A stretch of DNA of 64,000 bases from assembly GCA_018350325.1 (NCBI GenBank), contig JAEVLN010000001.1:1725501-1789500 (forward strand). Direction: 5' to 3'. This DNA comes from Globodera rostochiensis (lineage: Eukaryota; Nematoda; Chromadorea; Rhabditida; Heteroderidae). The position numbers and the translations under genes are program-made. The notes below the pieces were generated by a model that was given only the letters and a program-made list of their open reading frames with translations, was not told the DNA's origin and did no database searches. The number at the start of each line of letters is the position of its first letter. Position 1 is the first letter of the stretch. This document shows positions 35,291 through 46,868 of this stretch, one piece after another.

Positions 35291-38200
35291 TTCGGTGGAA
35301 GAACATTGTTCTGCAATGCAATTTATGAACAAAGAAAGTGCCGCGGTTTCTGATCAGGCGCGAGACAGGCCCAAACTGAATCATGGTCATCGGGGGTGGT
35401 GATCAGACCCGATAATTCCTGATCGGACGATGGAGCGCACACGTGCTCAGAGCTATTGATGCTCGAGACTTAAAATTTAGAGACTTGAGCTCGAGACCGA
35501 GACTTGATCTCCAGACTCGAGACCAAGACCCCAAACAAACCCAAGACTTTTCTCGGTTCGAGACCCGAGAGTCTCGAGCATCACTACTCAGAGCACATTG
35601 TCAGATCATTGGGATCAGGAACAATAATGATACTCAGATCATTATGATAGACCCAGGTGCTGATCAGACGTGAATGATCGGGATCCATCTGATTACATCC
35701 CAAAATTTGTGGACTCCAAAAGCATAATTAATCAGTTATGTAACTTGCCACTTTGCAGCTGCTGATCATTATTGCGATCAGTCTCTTCAGGTTGCTGTCG
35801 TTGTTGTTGTTGACCAATGCCGGCGTCGGCTTGGGGGTGAATGGAATTGTGTTGACGAAGCACGTTGTGCCCTTTCATTTCAGCGCGCCGTTAGCCCGAG
35901 AATCGAAAATGGAAAACGAATCAAATGTTTTTGATCACTGATCAGAGTCTCTATGCCCCCAATGGAGATGATGGGCGCAAATCATCGAGACAGCGGAAGA
36001 TTTTAGGGAGCAGTTCGGGATCAAATTCTTCAGAGTCAAATTACCTCCACAACTTTTTCGGGACCATAACTCGCGAATTTTGGCATTTTAAATTTGTTTG
36101 CACCGCTAAATTTCAAATGCCTAGTTAAAACGGGCCTAAAGGCGCGGGCGCATAAAGTGCCTAAAGGGACGACTGGTGGAAAGCCCGGGTACTCTCAGAC
36201 GGGGAGAGCATTCATTGGCACAGCAGCAGGGTGTAAAGCTGTCACGGTGCCTCGAGGGTCGTGGGTTCGACCGATTCCCCCCTCCCCCCGGGGGGATACC
36301 ATTTTGCTATTGCAAACGTGGGAATGAATGAGACGGTTGACCCCCCTCTCCCCCCCCCCCTTTTGCTTTTGTCTCGGGAATGCGTCCGTCTCCAAGCGAA
36401 AGGGTCGATTCCCAACTTAGTATGGGTGGTGGCTGTTTATATGTTACAATTTTTAATGTCGCGCGGAAGCAAAAAAAAATTATTTGCCAAATTCGCCGCG
36501 GGGGAGGGGGGGGGGGGGGGTAGGGGCAGTGTGTGATGAATGTGTTTGTTTCGTCCGTCGGCCCTTTTTCCTTTTTTCCGTCACTCGCCGAAAACAGAAC
36601 GCGAAAACGGGCGACGGAAAGGCGTCTGTCAGTGATCATCTCTATATGTAACGCCGCGCGAGTGATCACTGATCAGCCTTTGCTTTGATAACGCCGTAGC
36701 AGAACAAGAACCTGTTCATCATGTGTCCGTCCCAGCTGCTGGGTTGGACAGTTAAAACTAAACAGCGTCCAAAAGGGACGGCGGGGACGCCGCCCTCTGG
36801 GAGCTCAGTTCGGCAAAAGCATCGTCATTGGCGCCATGCTGTTGAAGCTGATCACCGTGCCGTGCCCCGAGGGTTGGTGGGTTTGACCAATTTCAGCCCC
36901 CGGGGGTCAGTGATCATCGCGTGCCGCGAGGGTCGGTAGGTTCGAGGGGATTCCCGCCCCCGGGGATACCATTTTGTATTCAAATTAATACAATAAAAGG
37001 GCGTCAGTGGAACGAACAAAAACATAAAAAATAAATTTTATCTATTAAAAAAAGAATCATTTTCGGGGGGTTTATTGAAGTACAAATGTTAAATAGAGGG
37101 GACCTTTTTCGCGCCCAACCGATCAGTTTAAACTGGTCAATGTTATTGTTGTTGTTCCATTTGCAATTTGGCGAATTCAATTTGTCAAATGGCGGTTTTA
37201 TAAATAAATGCCTAACACGGCGGCGACTGATCAGACGGCGGACGAACGGATGACTCCGTTTCGGATGCACCCCCAACCCCCCTAACCTTGATCGATACGG
37301 ATGACCCCGACCTTGATCGACCCAAAATGAGGGGACGGGGTGGGGGAACGCGAATACTAACCAAAGAATAAGGTCAAGGAGGTGCATAAATATGGCACAC
37401 AGCGATTAGAACGTTTTCACGCCGTGTGGAATTGATGAACTTCCAACAAAATGTTTGCGGCGGAATGATCGATGATGGCACACACAAAAGTTTAATGAAC
37501 GCGCCGCTGCGCGAGAATTAATAAACTTTTCCGGCGGCAGGCAAAATGCAATTTTAATAAAATATCAAAATGAATAATGACATCATTAGCCATTGTTTTT
37601 AAATTTAAATGTTGCAAATGAAAAATTTCAAGTTGGGGTTGGCCCGCCCCGACCCCGAAAACCCCCCCGAAAATTTTAGGTCATTCCCCGAAGTTAGAAA
37701 CTGTGCCGGATTTTCCGGGTCCGAAAAAGTCGGTTTTAATAATAATAATAAATAGTTAACCCAAAAGCACGAATATTATAATTTAAAATTGACACATTAA
37801 ACTTTTCGCCCAAATTCAATTGTTTGCGTGATTTTAGGAGAGCGGATTTGTGAATGGATTAAAAACGCGAAAAATGGATTAAAAGGTTAACACCCCCCCC
37901 CCCACCCCAGAATGGACTAAAAACATTTTAAAAATGCTTTTAATTTATTTATATTTAACACTTCGACGAGTCTTTAAAAATATGGAATATTATTGCGTTT
38001 TTTAAGTAACCGTCCAATTTTTGAGCTTTAAAGGTTACCAATTTTATGTTTTTCAAATCGATTAACTCCGCTCCAAAATTTGGGAATTTGGTAGGGGGGG
38101 GGGGCGCAAATAAATTAATTAACAAAACGGAATGAAAGGGCAAAAAACGGGGGAGGGGGGGGGGCCATTGACTATACTGACAGAAAGAAAAATTTATCTC

Positions 38201-38691
38201 TCCCCCCCCCCCGGGGGCGACAACCAAAATTACCTGTTTTATTTGAAAGTTTATGAGGTCTTATAATCATTACCAATTAATTATAAAAACAGCCCCAAAA
38301 ATCGCGTGACTACCAAAAAAAAGAAGGGGGGGGGGGGGTATGCGCTTCTTTTTGACAAATTTATATTTGTAATTTTATTTTCCGACAAAAATGGAGAGGG
38401 CAAAAGTTGGCAATGAAAAAAACAATTTAAATTGGCAACAAGGAATAGTGTGATGACCCAGTCAATTTGCAAATAAATTTTGTGCACAAAAGCGAGGCCT
38501 CAAACACGGGGAGGGAATAATTTTTTTGTTTTTGTTTTGAACAACATTTTTTATTTTCAAATTTTTGAACAAAAATTCTCTTCCCTCCCATCAGCGAGCG
38601 GCCTTTGTTTGTGGGGGTGGCTTATACACATTACATCAAATGCCCGGAGGGCGGTAAACAAAGAAAATAGCGGCACAAATTCATCAATAAA
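35291..38691. other. Intergenic region between patched-related and GCP-like genes
   Basis: No convincing exon chain on either strand. It contains the 5' flank of the patched-related gene and the 3' flank of the GCP-like gene, a CTCGAG-rich patch (35460-35585), three diverged copies of a tRNA-like fragment (36205-36985, listed separately), C/G homopolymers (36345-36361, 36501-36520, 37892-37905, 38094-38104, 38202-38213) and AT-rich spacer. Open frames such as 36261-36536 run through homopolymers and are not supported. Confidence 0.5.
36208..36985 (+). repeat. Three diverged tRNA-like (SINE-like?) fragments
   Basis: The segments near 36237-36312, 36848-36905 and 36914-36980 share GTGCC, CGAGGGTCG, TGGGTTCGA and, in two copies, GGGGATACCATTTTG. 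In the first copy TGGCACAGCAGC (36216) and GGTTCGACC (36264) sit at a spacing like pol III A and B boxes. The stems do not fold as a tRNA, so this looks like a decayed tRNA-derived repeat. Weak evidence. Confidence 0.3.
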
Positions 38692-41600
38692 TCAGTTGAC
38701 GGGCTCAAAAAGCAGTGCGAACAGTTTGGACCAATACGGAGAAAGCGGCGCCGATTTTGCTGCGGTTTCCTCCAAAAATTTTGCAAGATTGTTGCGCATC
38801 TTTGACACGGACATCTAAAATAAACTAAATATTGATTTAAAAAAAAATCAGATTTCTGATCATTAGTAGCAGCAAGAAGCAGCACGTATAAAATTCTAAG
38901 GAAAATCCCAAAAACAAATTTTAAAAGCAAAATTAAGCCATACACTTAGCAACGTTAATGTTCCAAAAAAGCTACGACCCCTCAGAAAGCCTAAAAGTGA
39001 TCAACATTTTTGTTAGACCCAAATGGCGGAATCTTTGGGGACGCCCTTGAACGTGCAAAAAATGACGACACCATTCTTATGGGTTGACAACAACCATTCA
39101 CCTCAAAGACGTTGGCACTTTCGCGAACCGCAAACACGGCACTGTGCAGCTGCTGTTCAACATCCGATCGATTGTACCGCACAACTTTTTGTTGTCGCTG
39201 CTGCTGTTGCTGATGACGCTGCTGCTGATCGGGTTGCTGGTTCTCAATGTTACAAATGTTCTCGTCATGGCAATCATTGTCGTCGGTGTCCACGACGACG
39301 CTGTTGTCGTCACCCGCTGACAACAACAGCGTGTCCAGCTCGTTCGCCTCCAATTGTTCAACAAGTGCACAAAACTTGTTTACTAAAACAATCCTTTTTT
39401 ATTTTTAAATTGGAAGGATATGTCAAAATGCCAAAAGTTATCAGAATCTTTTCAACATCAACGCCAAAATGAATAAAACTGACTTGTGCCAACAAAATCG
39501 TTGGCCTTTCGGATCAAGTGCTGGATACTTTGATACATAGTTCGATTTGAGAAGAACAGGGCCGATCTGTAATGAAATAAACAAAACCATATTTATTCTT
39601 CAAATTGTCGTCATATTCCAAGTGACACAAACATTGTCCCGGACAGCAACTCGGAAAGGCCTGCGAGCAGCTGATGCGGGTCGGTCCTGCGTCGAACCGT
39701 GTCAAAAATGGCGGCGCTTTCCATCAGCAAAACCTAAAACAAACAACAACAATACATTTCGGCTTCCAATGTGTCCTAAAAAGACGCCTCGACCAGCTCG
39801 ACCAATCGATAGATTGGTCCGGTCCATTGCAATGCCGGCTTGAGGACGTAACCAATCGATGCATGGTTTTGGCCATAGTATAAAAAAATACATACCTCCT
39901 CGAACAGATAATTGGCGAGGCGGCCGAGAAAGAAGCGAACGCGGTGCAAGTTGACGAGCACAAAATAGTAAAAGGGCCGAAATTCTGCAAAAACGAATCC
40001 GTTTTTATTAAACATCGGATTTTGCCAAAGTTGAACAGCTTGAATTTTGAACCAATGAAGAAACTTTTCCAAACGAATCAATTCGCCCCATTTATAATAT
40101 TTGCGGAGGGGAATGAAGCACAAGCCAGCCGTTCAGGCCGCTCAGCACGTCTTCCCCCCCCCCATTTTGTCTATGAAAATATACTCAACCGGTCCTCGCG
40201 GCCAGCTGCCGTCCGGCATTGTGCAGGAAGCGTTGCGCAGTGTAATCCAACTGGGAGCGTTGCAACTGCAAATTGGAGGCAGTGGTGAAGACGCATTTGT
40301 ACGTCTTGAGCGCCGTGCGGGTGAGGAATTCGGAGACAGCGTTGACCTCTGTACTAGTTAAATATTATTAAAATTAAAGACCAACCACAATACTATATAT
40401 GGTAACAACAAAAGAGGACAATTTCATAATCCATTTTTGCATTTTCTCTCCTGACTACGCCCCAGGGTATCCTCTTATGCCGTACCTAGACTTCCATCGC
40501 TTTGGCATTTGCCGAGCGCAAATGTCAACAAAAATGATTCGGAAAAGTGTTTCCCCTTGGCTTTGTCCGTTTTGAGCCGTTCCCCGCTCAAGCAGTGCAT
40601 CAAATCAGCAACATTGGACAACGGAACGCACATTGTCAGCGCGTCGTTCACACATTTCTCCGCAATTTTGGCGGAGTGTGAGAAGTTTTTTCGGGAAGAG
40701 AAAGGCGTGGTGCACGATTTTGTAGTCGGTTTTGCTGTTTTGATACTAAATAAATGTTAATCAATTTTGAGGGGTACAACTTCATGTCCACAAAATTTTA
40801 AACTATTTAAATTGTGGATTTTTAAGGGTACAAATTCTTTTTGTTTAATTTTTTTAGCAATTTTTAACGAATCTAGATTTACAAGATGGTCTGCTCCAGT
40901 GCGGACAACAAATCGCCGCGCAACATGAAGAAGTACCCGTGCACCAAAGTCAGGTGGTCCAGCAACCGCTGTTTGCCCATAAGCTCCTGCATCATGTCCT
41001 TGCTGACCAGCGCGTGCAGTTGGTGCACAACACTTGCCAGTTTGCCGATTTCGTACGGTGTACACCAAACGTTGAGCGGAAGTTGTTCAAGCAGTTTACG
41101 CCGTACATCCAACGCGTGGTCATAAAAACGCGTTGAGCGCAACACTTTCAGAAAATGCACCTAAAATTGAATTAAGTAACATAAAAAAGTGAGTGACACA
41201 GACAAAAAACAAACAAACATGCCTTTCTTCCAATGTCCAAAATCTAAAAACAAGCACATTAATCATTTAACCAAAGTCCAATGAGGGGTTTTTTTAAAAT
41301 AATAAATTCGATTTCTACAGATTGAAAAAAAAATCTCGGAATACCCACCGAAATTTGTGTTTAAATTTTAGGAAAAATTGGTAAATTCCGTCTAACTTCT
41401 AGCCAGATAAATTACTGACCAAATCGAGCAATTCAGGGCAGCCATAAAATGATGCCGGCGCAACTTCGTTATCGAGCAGTACGGGCAGGATCAGCCGGTT
41501 CTTTACCAGTTCCATGGCACGCGGCTGATGTGGTGACGAATCGGCAAAAATTGGCTCAATCATGCTGCTGTTGTTGATCGTGTTGAACGACGATTGCAGT

Positions 41601-42805
41601 GAATTGCACGATTTTCGACGTGACTCGTCGAGGCCAGGGCAAATTTTCAGGCGGATGAACCACCGGGTCGGCTCAAGCAGTTTGCCGTCCAACAGCCAAG
41701 CCACACACAGTTTATGCATCACAGCAGAACCAGCACGAAGCGCCTTCTCCAACAAACTAAAAAAAGGTATCGAGTAAAGATCTTAATTGTTTCAAAAAGC
41801 CAAAGTCTAACAATAAATCCCGGCGAGGAACGCCTGCGGACGACTCGACAAACTACAGAAGAACAACATCCAAAAATTTCTCCCCCTTACACTAAATAAC
41901 AAATACTGGCAGAAAAATCAAAATTTTAATAAAAGTTTGAACCATTTCCTTAAAAAAATGTTTAAAACTAAAAAAAAAAAATTCTGGAACAATTCAGAAT
42001 CCCATGCACTGTGTAAATGTCGAGTCTTTGCAGTAAAAAATGTGTGCATTTATATTTTATTTCTCGAAAAAGCGAGGGGGGGGGGGCTTCTTTTCTCTTA
42101 AGATAAATCAAAAAATAAAAATTTTGTTTTAAAGCATTCTTCCTAACCTGTAACGCCAATCCCTAATGCAGCAATTGTGTGTCCATTCAACAAACAAAAT
42201 GTTCATCAACCGGACGCCACAAATTTCGTCGGATTTGTCGAGTAAACGGCGCAAATATTGGAGCCGTTGACGCCATTTGCGTGCAAAAGCAAACAAATCG
42301 CCAACGCTGTCTTCACGCCTATGCGTGGCATGCTAAAAATTAGCAAAAAATTAAGAAATTTGATAAAAAAAATCGGAGGAGGGGGGCCTCGCAATAAATA
42401 GGTACCTCAAAACGCATTCGATCCGCCATGGTCTGGTAAATGTTGTAATCGCCGATGATCGATTCCAAAATGGCCTTTTTCACCGAGTCCAAGCTGTCTG
42501 CACTTTGCTTCCATTTCCATGTTTCGATGACTTTCACACAACTCGACAAGGCAACGATTGTTTTCAACCGCTCTTCAAACTCAATTGAAATCTGTGGGCT
42601 ACCCCATGGGTCCTTAAACAAACAATCATTCTACTTATGTCAAATTCCCAAATTCCAAAGCATAAAATCCTACAATGTTCACATTCTTAATGAGAAATTC
42701 TTGATTATGGACGGATGGTGTTGTGAAGTAGCACTGTTCACCCTGGAGAGCCAAATAAAGTTCTGACATCACAGGAATTCTGTTGGCATCGTCGATCATT
42801 GTCAT
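38692..42805 (-). CDS. Divergent gamma-tubulin complex component (Spc97/Spc98 family)
   Basis: Probable microtubule-nucleation subunit that binds gamma-tubulin. Exons: 42805-42683, 42612-42406, 42332-42148, 41756-41420, 41160-40883, 40745-40486, 40348-40190, 39984-39896, 39733-39627, 39566-39484, 39382-39102, 38814-38692; 743 residues, all phases consistent. The order of motifs fits the family: an N-terminal LALQG segment, VMHKLCVAWLLDGKLLEP (grip-1 like), LVHGYFFMLRGDLLSAL, a TALKTYKCVFTTAS segment where family members have the L..Y..IF helix, RPFYYFVLVNLHRVRFFL, and the C-terminal helical part interrupted by an Asp/Gln-rich insert (about residues 620-660) ahead of RESANVFE. Similarity is by pattern only and is stronger in the first half. 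The length lies between GCP4 and GCP2/3. No symbol is assigned because the subtype is unclear. Confidence 0.6.
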
Positions 42806-43414
42806 TTTTTATTTTAAAAAGCTTAAGTTGGAAATGGAAAATGCATAAATTCTTATTAATAAATGGAAGGTAAATATTCCGAGCAGAAAAGACTTTTTCT
42901 GTTGCCCGACGAACAAAATTTTTACATTTCCAAAACTTTTAATTTGCCATGGTAACCGCCGAATTTTAAATAAGAATTTAAGTGCATTTTTTTAAATTTT
43001 GGCAAAATGTTGCCATTATTTCTGTTGCTAAAACTTTCGAATTTTTAAGACCCTGTCTCACCGGCATTGGGCGTTTCCCTGTTTTTTTTCTGCCGGCGCT
43101 TAAAAATGGTTTTTTTTTCAGATTTCTTAACAAAATCTCTTAAACAGATTTTTATCTTCCGACTGCAAAACAAATTCAGTGTATATAAATCTCGGCTTTC
43201 GCACTTGCATTATTCAAATTTCTGTTTTTAACCCCTCCTTTTATGAATGTGCTTTCTAATAAGCGTTAACCCCTGGCCCTTGGCTTTTTTGATTGGCTAA
43301 AATATTTGTCTCTTTCTTTAAAATTTACAATTTCGCTCACATTCATTCAATTCCTGTAATTGTTTTTAGCTTAAGTTCTCATCGGAACCCTAAAATAATT
43401 TGGATTTCAACAAA
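42806..43414. other. 5' flank of F-box-like paralogue 1
   Basis: Contains the first copy (about 42950-43130) of a 5' block repeated at 44344-44600 and 46205-46495, with GGCAAAATGTTGCCATTATT and TAAGACCCTG. Immediately before the ATG at 43415 is the shared leader GGATTTCAACAAA. It also holds the GCP-like promoter on the minus strand. Confidence 0.6.
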
Positions 43415-44087
43415 ATGTCCGACAACACAAGCGACGAAGAGCAGCAACAGCAAATGGAGGAAATGTGAGTTTATTTTCAGAAGAGTCAAATCAAAGGCAA
43501 TAAATCTCAAATTTCAGTTCCATTTGTGCCGACATTTGGCTTGAAGTCTTCGCCTTCGTTAGCTCTGTTGAGCTCAGACAGTTAATGGCGCTGATCAGTG
43601 ACCGCTTCGACGCTTTGGTGGACGTGCACTTCAAACACAAGAAATGGTCGCTGGGCACGCTGCAAATTCTTCGATCAACTGACGGGATTGGCGCACAAAT
43701 TGTCAACAACACATGTTCTGGGGAGGTTCTCCCAATTCCTCGAGGACCGCTTCCAGACAATGTGATCGGCTTCGAAAAGCTCGAAATCAGGTCGTTTTCC
43801 TTTTAAAAAGTTTACAAAATTTAAAAGGGTTTTAAACTTTTAGTTACATCGACCGAAGTGTCATCGAATTTCTTCGACGCATTCGCCGACTTTTCAACTC
43901 CACCGGGCCAAATGTTGAAATTGATAACGCCTCCAACAAATTGACTATCAACCTCGACGACATGGACATCGGCGACGGGTGCGTGAATGAATTGTCTTAA
44001 AATTCTCCTCCAATTGTTAAAATGTTTCTAATTTTCAGAATGCTTGACGCCAACGACGAGGAAGGCCCAAGTGAGCCCAAGAAGTGA
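43415..44087 (+). CDS. F-box-like family protein, internally shortened paralogue
   Basis: Exons 43415-43464, 43518-43790, 43844-43978, 44039-44087; 168 residues. It starts MSDNTSDEEQQ; the F-box-like segment follows (ICADIWLEVFAFVSSVELRQ, then ALISDRFDALVD and KWSLGTLQILR), then IGFEKLEISYIDRSVIEFL. It then jumps from RRLFNSTGPNVEIDN to LDDMDIGDGMLD, omitting about 145 residues (the AKWLLTPRE and KWLLVRCPI parts) present in the neighbour at 44825-45978. The frame, splice sites and last exon are kept, so this is a shortened paralogue rather than a pseudogene. The F-box-like segment suggests an SCF adaptor; the domain that would bind a substrate is the part lost. The 3' UTR is conserved with the paralogues. 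Confidence 0.8.
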
Positions 44088-44824
44088 ATGGACGGACAGA
44101 GAACGACAAATTTGATGGAGGAAATTCAAACAGAAAATGGACTTAATTGATTATAATTGTTGGGTTCACTCATTTGCTGTATTAATGTTGGAATCTGTGT
44201 ACATTACCTATTTGTTGTATATTCTACTTATCATGAAAATAAATGAGCAGTAATTTCTTGTTTTTTTTGTCTCAAAAATTTTGAATAGGTATGCCAAACA
44301 GGGCTGGACGTGATGGGCCTAATTTGTAAGCCTAATGAACCCCTAAACAACCGCCGAATTTTAAATCAGAATTTAAGCGCATTTTTTTTAAATTTTGGCA
44401 AAATGTTGCCATTATTTCTGTTGCTAAAACTTTCGAATTTTTAAGACCCTGTTTCGCCGGGATTGGGGGTTCGCCTGGTTTTTTCTGCCGTCTTGCAAAC
44501 AATTTACTTTGAAAACCTATTGAAATTCATCCGTCCGTACCCAGCAGTTCCCGGACTCTTATTGGCTTAGAAAAAACGTTAATAAGCGCTTAAAAATGTT
44601 TTTTAACAGATTTTTATGAATTTTTTCAAAATTCTCCTAAACCCCAAAAATACAAAATTATGTACGTTTTTTTATTACCGTATAACAAGAAATTTGCTAT
44701 ATGTAGCTATTCTTTTAAAACTAGAATAGCAAATTTACAATTGCTCACATTCATTCATTTCCTGTCAAATCGAATTAGAATAAGCTTCGTCGGAACCCTA
44801 AAAACAATTTGGATTTCAACAAAA
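44088..44824. other. Spacer between tandem F-box-like paralogues
   Basis: Begins with the shared 3' UTR (polyadenylation signal AATAAA near 44239), then the second copy of the 5' block (44344-44600) with GGCAAAATGTTGCCATTATT, and ends with the leader GGATTTCAACAAAA before ATG 44825. No other gene. Confidence 0.7.
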
Positions 44825-45978
44825 ATGTCCGACAACGTAAACGACAAAGAGCAGCAAAAGCAAATGGAGGAAATGTGAGTTTATTTCCTAATGAATTAAA
44901 TCAAAAGCAATAAATCCCAAATTTCAGTTTCATTTGTGACGACATTTGGCTGGAAGTCTTCGCCCTCTTCAGCCCTCTTGAGCTCGGACATACAATGGCG
45001 CTGATCAGTGACCGCTTCGACGCTTTGGTGGACTTGCACTTCAAACACAAGAAATGGTCGCTGGGTTCGCTGCAAATTCTTCGAGCAATTGATGGAAATG
45101 GCGCTATTGTCAAACAAAGCTCTGGTGAACAGCTGCCAATTCCTCAAGGACCGATTCCAGGCAAAGTGATCGGATTCGAAAAGATTGAAATCAGGTCGTT
45201 TTTTTCCTAAAGTTAACGAAATTTAAAATGTTTTGGGACTTTCAGGTACATCGACCGAAGTGTCATCGAATTTCTTCAAAGCATTCGCCGACTTTTCACC
45301 TCTACCGGGACAACTGTCGACATTGGTACCTCCGCTGACCAAAGCCACAGCTGGGAAATCATTTGGCAGAAGATTTGGCCAAATCTTCGATCGGTCGATT
45401 TCCGTGGACTTTTTCCCGTGTTCCCTGCCGACGACAACACCGATGCTTCTTCCCGCCAAGCCATGGCCAAATGGTTGCTCACTCCCCGTGAAGATGGACT
45501 TCCGAAGATGCTTCATTGCGACTTTTATTCGCCAAGGGGCGGAATGGAAGAGGTAATTTGTTTTTTTTCTTTTAATCAGTCTTGAGAGTAATTATTCCCT
45601 TCGTTTTAGGCCTTTGTCAATGCTTCGGAGTCGGCCAATTTCATCATCCGTCCGCGCCCATCATTGAATGTGTTTAGGCCATGTAAGCTGAAGAACAAGT
45701 CGACGGGGGAGCGATTGACATTTCAACAAATGGACGGAGACAAGTGGCTGTTGGTGCGTTGTCCAATTGAGCGCGACGAAGACAAATGGGCCAAGTGGGA
45801 GAAGGAGGCAATTGAGCGAAAATGGTCTCGTCAGTGGAATTGCATCTTCATTAACTTCAACGACAGTGACATCGGCGACGGGTAAGTAAATGAATTGTCT
45901 CAAAATTCCAATTGTTAAAATCTTATTTTCAGAATGGGTGACGCAAACGTCGATGGCCCAAGTGAGCCTAACAAGTGA
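44825..45978 (+). CDS. F-box-like family protein, full-length paralogue
   Basis: Exons 44825-44874, 44928-45194, 45246-45552, 45610-45881, 45933-45978; 313 residues. N-terminal F-box-like helices (ICDDIWLEVFALFSPLELG, ALISDRFDALVD, KWSLGSLQIL), then LPIPQGPIPGKVIGF and YIDRSVIEFLQSIRRLF, then a C-terminal part with WEIIWQKIWPNLRS, AKWLLTPREDG, AFVNASESANFII and KWLLVRCPIERDED, ending IGDGM and SEPNK. The likely role is substrate recruitment to a Cullin-RING ligase, inferred from the F-box-like segment. It lies in tandem with the shortened copy 740 bases upstream; both share promoter-like and 3' UTR sequence with the fragment at 1-577. A polyadenylation signal is near 46158. Confidence 0.82.
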
Positions 45979-46868
45979 ATGGACGGACGGAGGACGAAAA
46001 ATTTGATGGACGGAGGACAAACGAATCGAATTTGATGGAGGAAATTCAATCAGAAAATGGATTTAGATTTGATTATAATTGTTGGGTTCACTCATTTGCT
46101 GTATTAATGTTGGAATCTGTGTACATTAATTGTTGTTGTATGTGCTACTTGTCATGAAAATAAAAGAGCTTTTCTTGTTTTTTTTGTCAAAAATCTTCTA
46201 ATGAACCCCTAAACAACCGCCGAATTTTAAATCAGAATTTAAGCACATTTTTTTAAATTTTGGCAAAATGTTGCCATTATTTCTGTTGCTAAAACTTTCG
46301 AATCTTTAAGACCCTGTTTCCCCGGGATTGGGCGTTTCCCTGTTTTTTTTTTCTGCCGTCTTGCAAACAATTTACTTTGAAAACCTATTGAAATTCATCC
46401 GTCCGTACCCCAGCAGTTCCCGGACTCTTATTGGCTTAGAAAAAACGTTAATAAGCGCTTAAAATGGTTTTTTTTTCAGATTTCTTAACAATAACGCTAA
46501 AATGTTCAACTTTCTTTCGGCGTAGACCGCTCCTAGAAACGTAAAAACTCGAGTTAAATTAAGCTCCCGAAAATTATGAGATATTTTCCCGGCATAGTCC
46601 GGGCCGGATTTTTCAAAATTCCGTCCCTACTTTTGGTTAATCTTTCAACAGAAAGAAAGTTTGCTTCATCGGGGTACGCTTTTTTTACTGATTAGGGTAG
46701 ACATAAACCGGGATTTTGGTCAAAACTTTGTCCAGGATTGTATAAAGAAACGGTTTGAATGGGATTTGGTACGGTGTGAGAACCCGTGATTGTCCTGTTA
46801 TTCCCCCTTCAAACCAAAACCGTTATTTTATTCTCATAAAAAACAAATTTTAGGAAAGAATTGTATCA
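45979..46868. other. 3' flank of F-box-like gene plus orphan third copy of its 5' block
   Basis: The 3' UTR is followed at 46205-46495 by a third copy of the F-box-like 5' flank, including GGCAAAATGTTGCCATTATT. No F-box-like gene follows it. The next gene starts at 46869 and is preceded by AATTTTAG at 46847-46854, which could be a spliced-leader acceptor 14 bases upstream of the ATG. Confidence 0.6.

Noticed and set aside
36208..36285. Functional tRNA gene
   Set aside because: Box-like motifs are present, but the acceptor and T stems do not pair.
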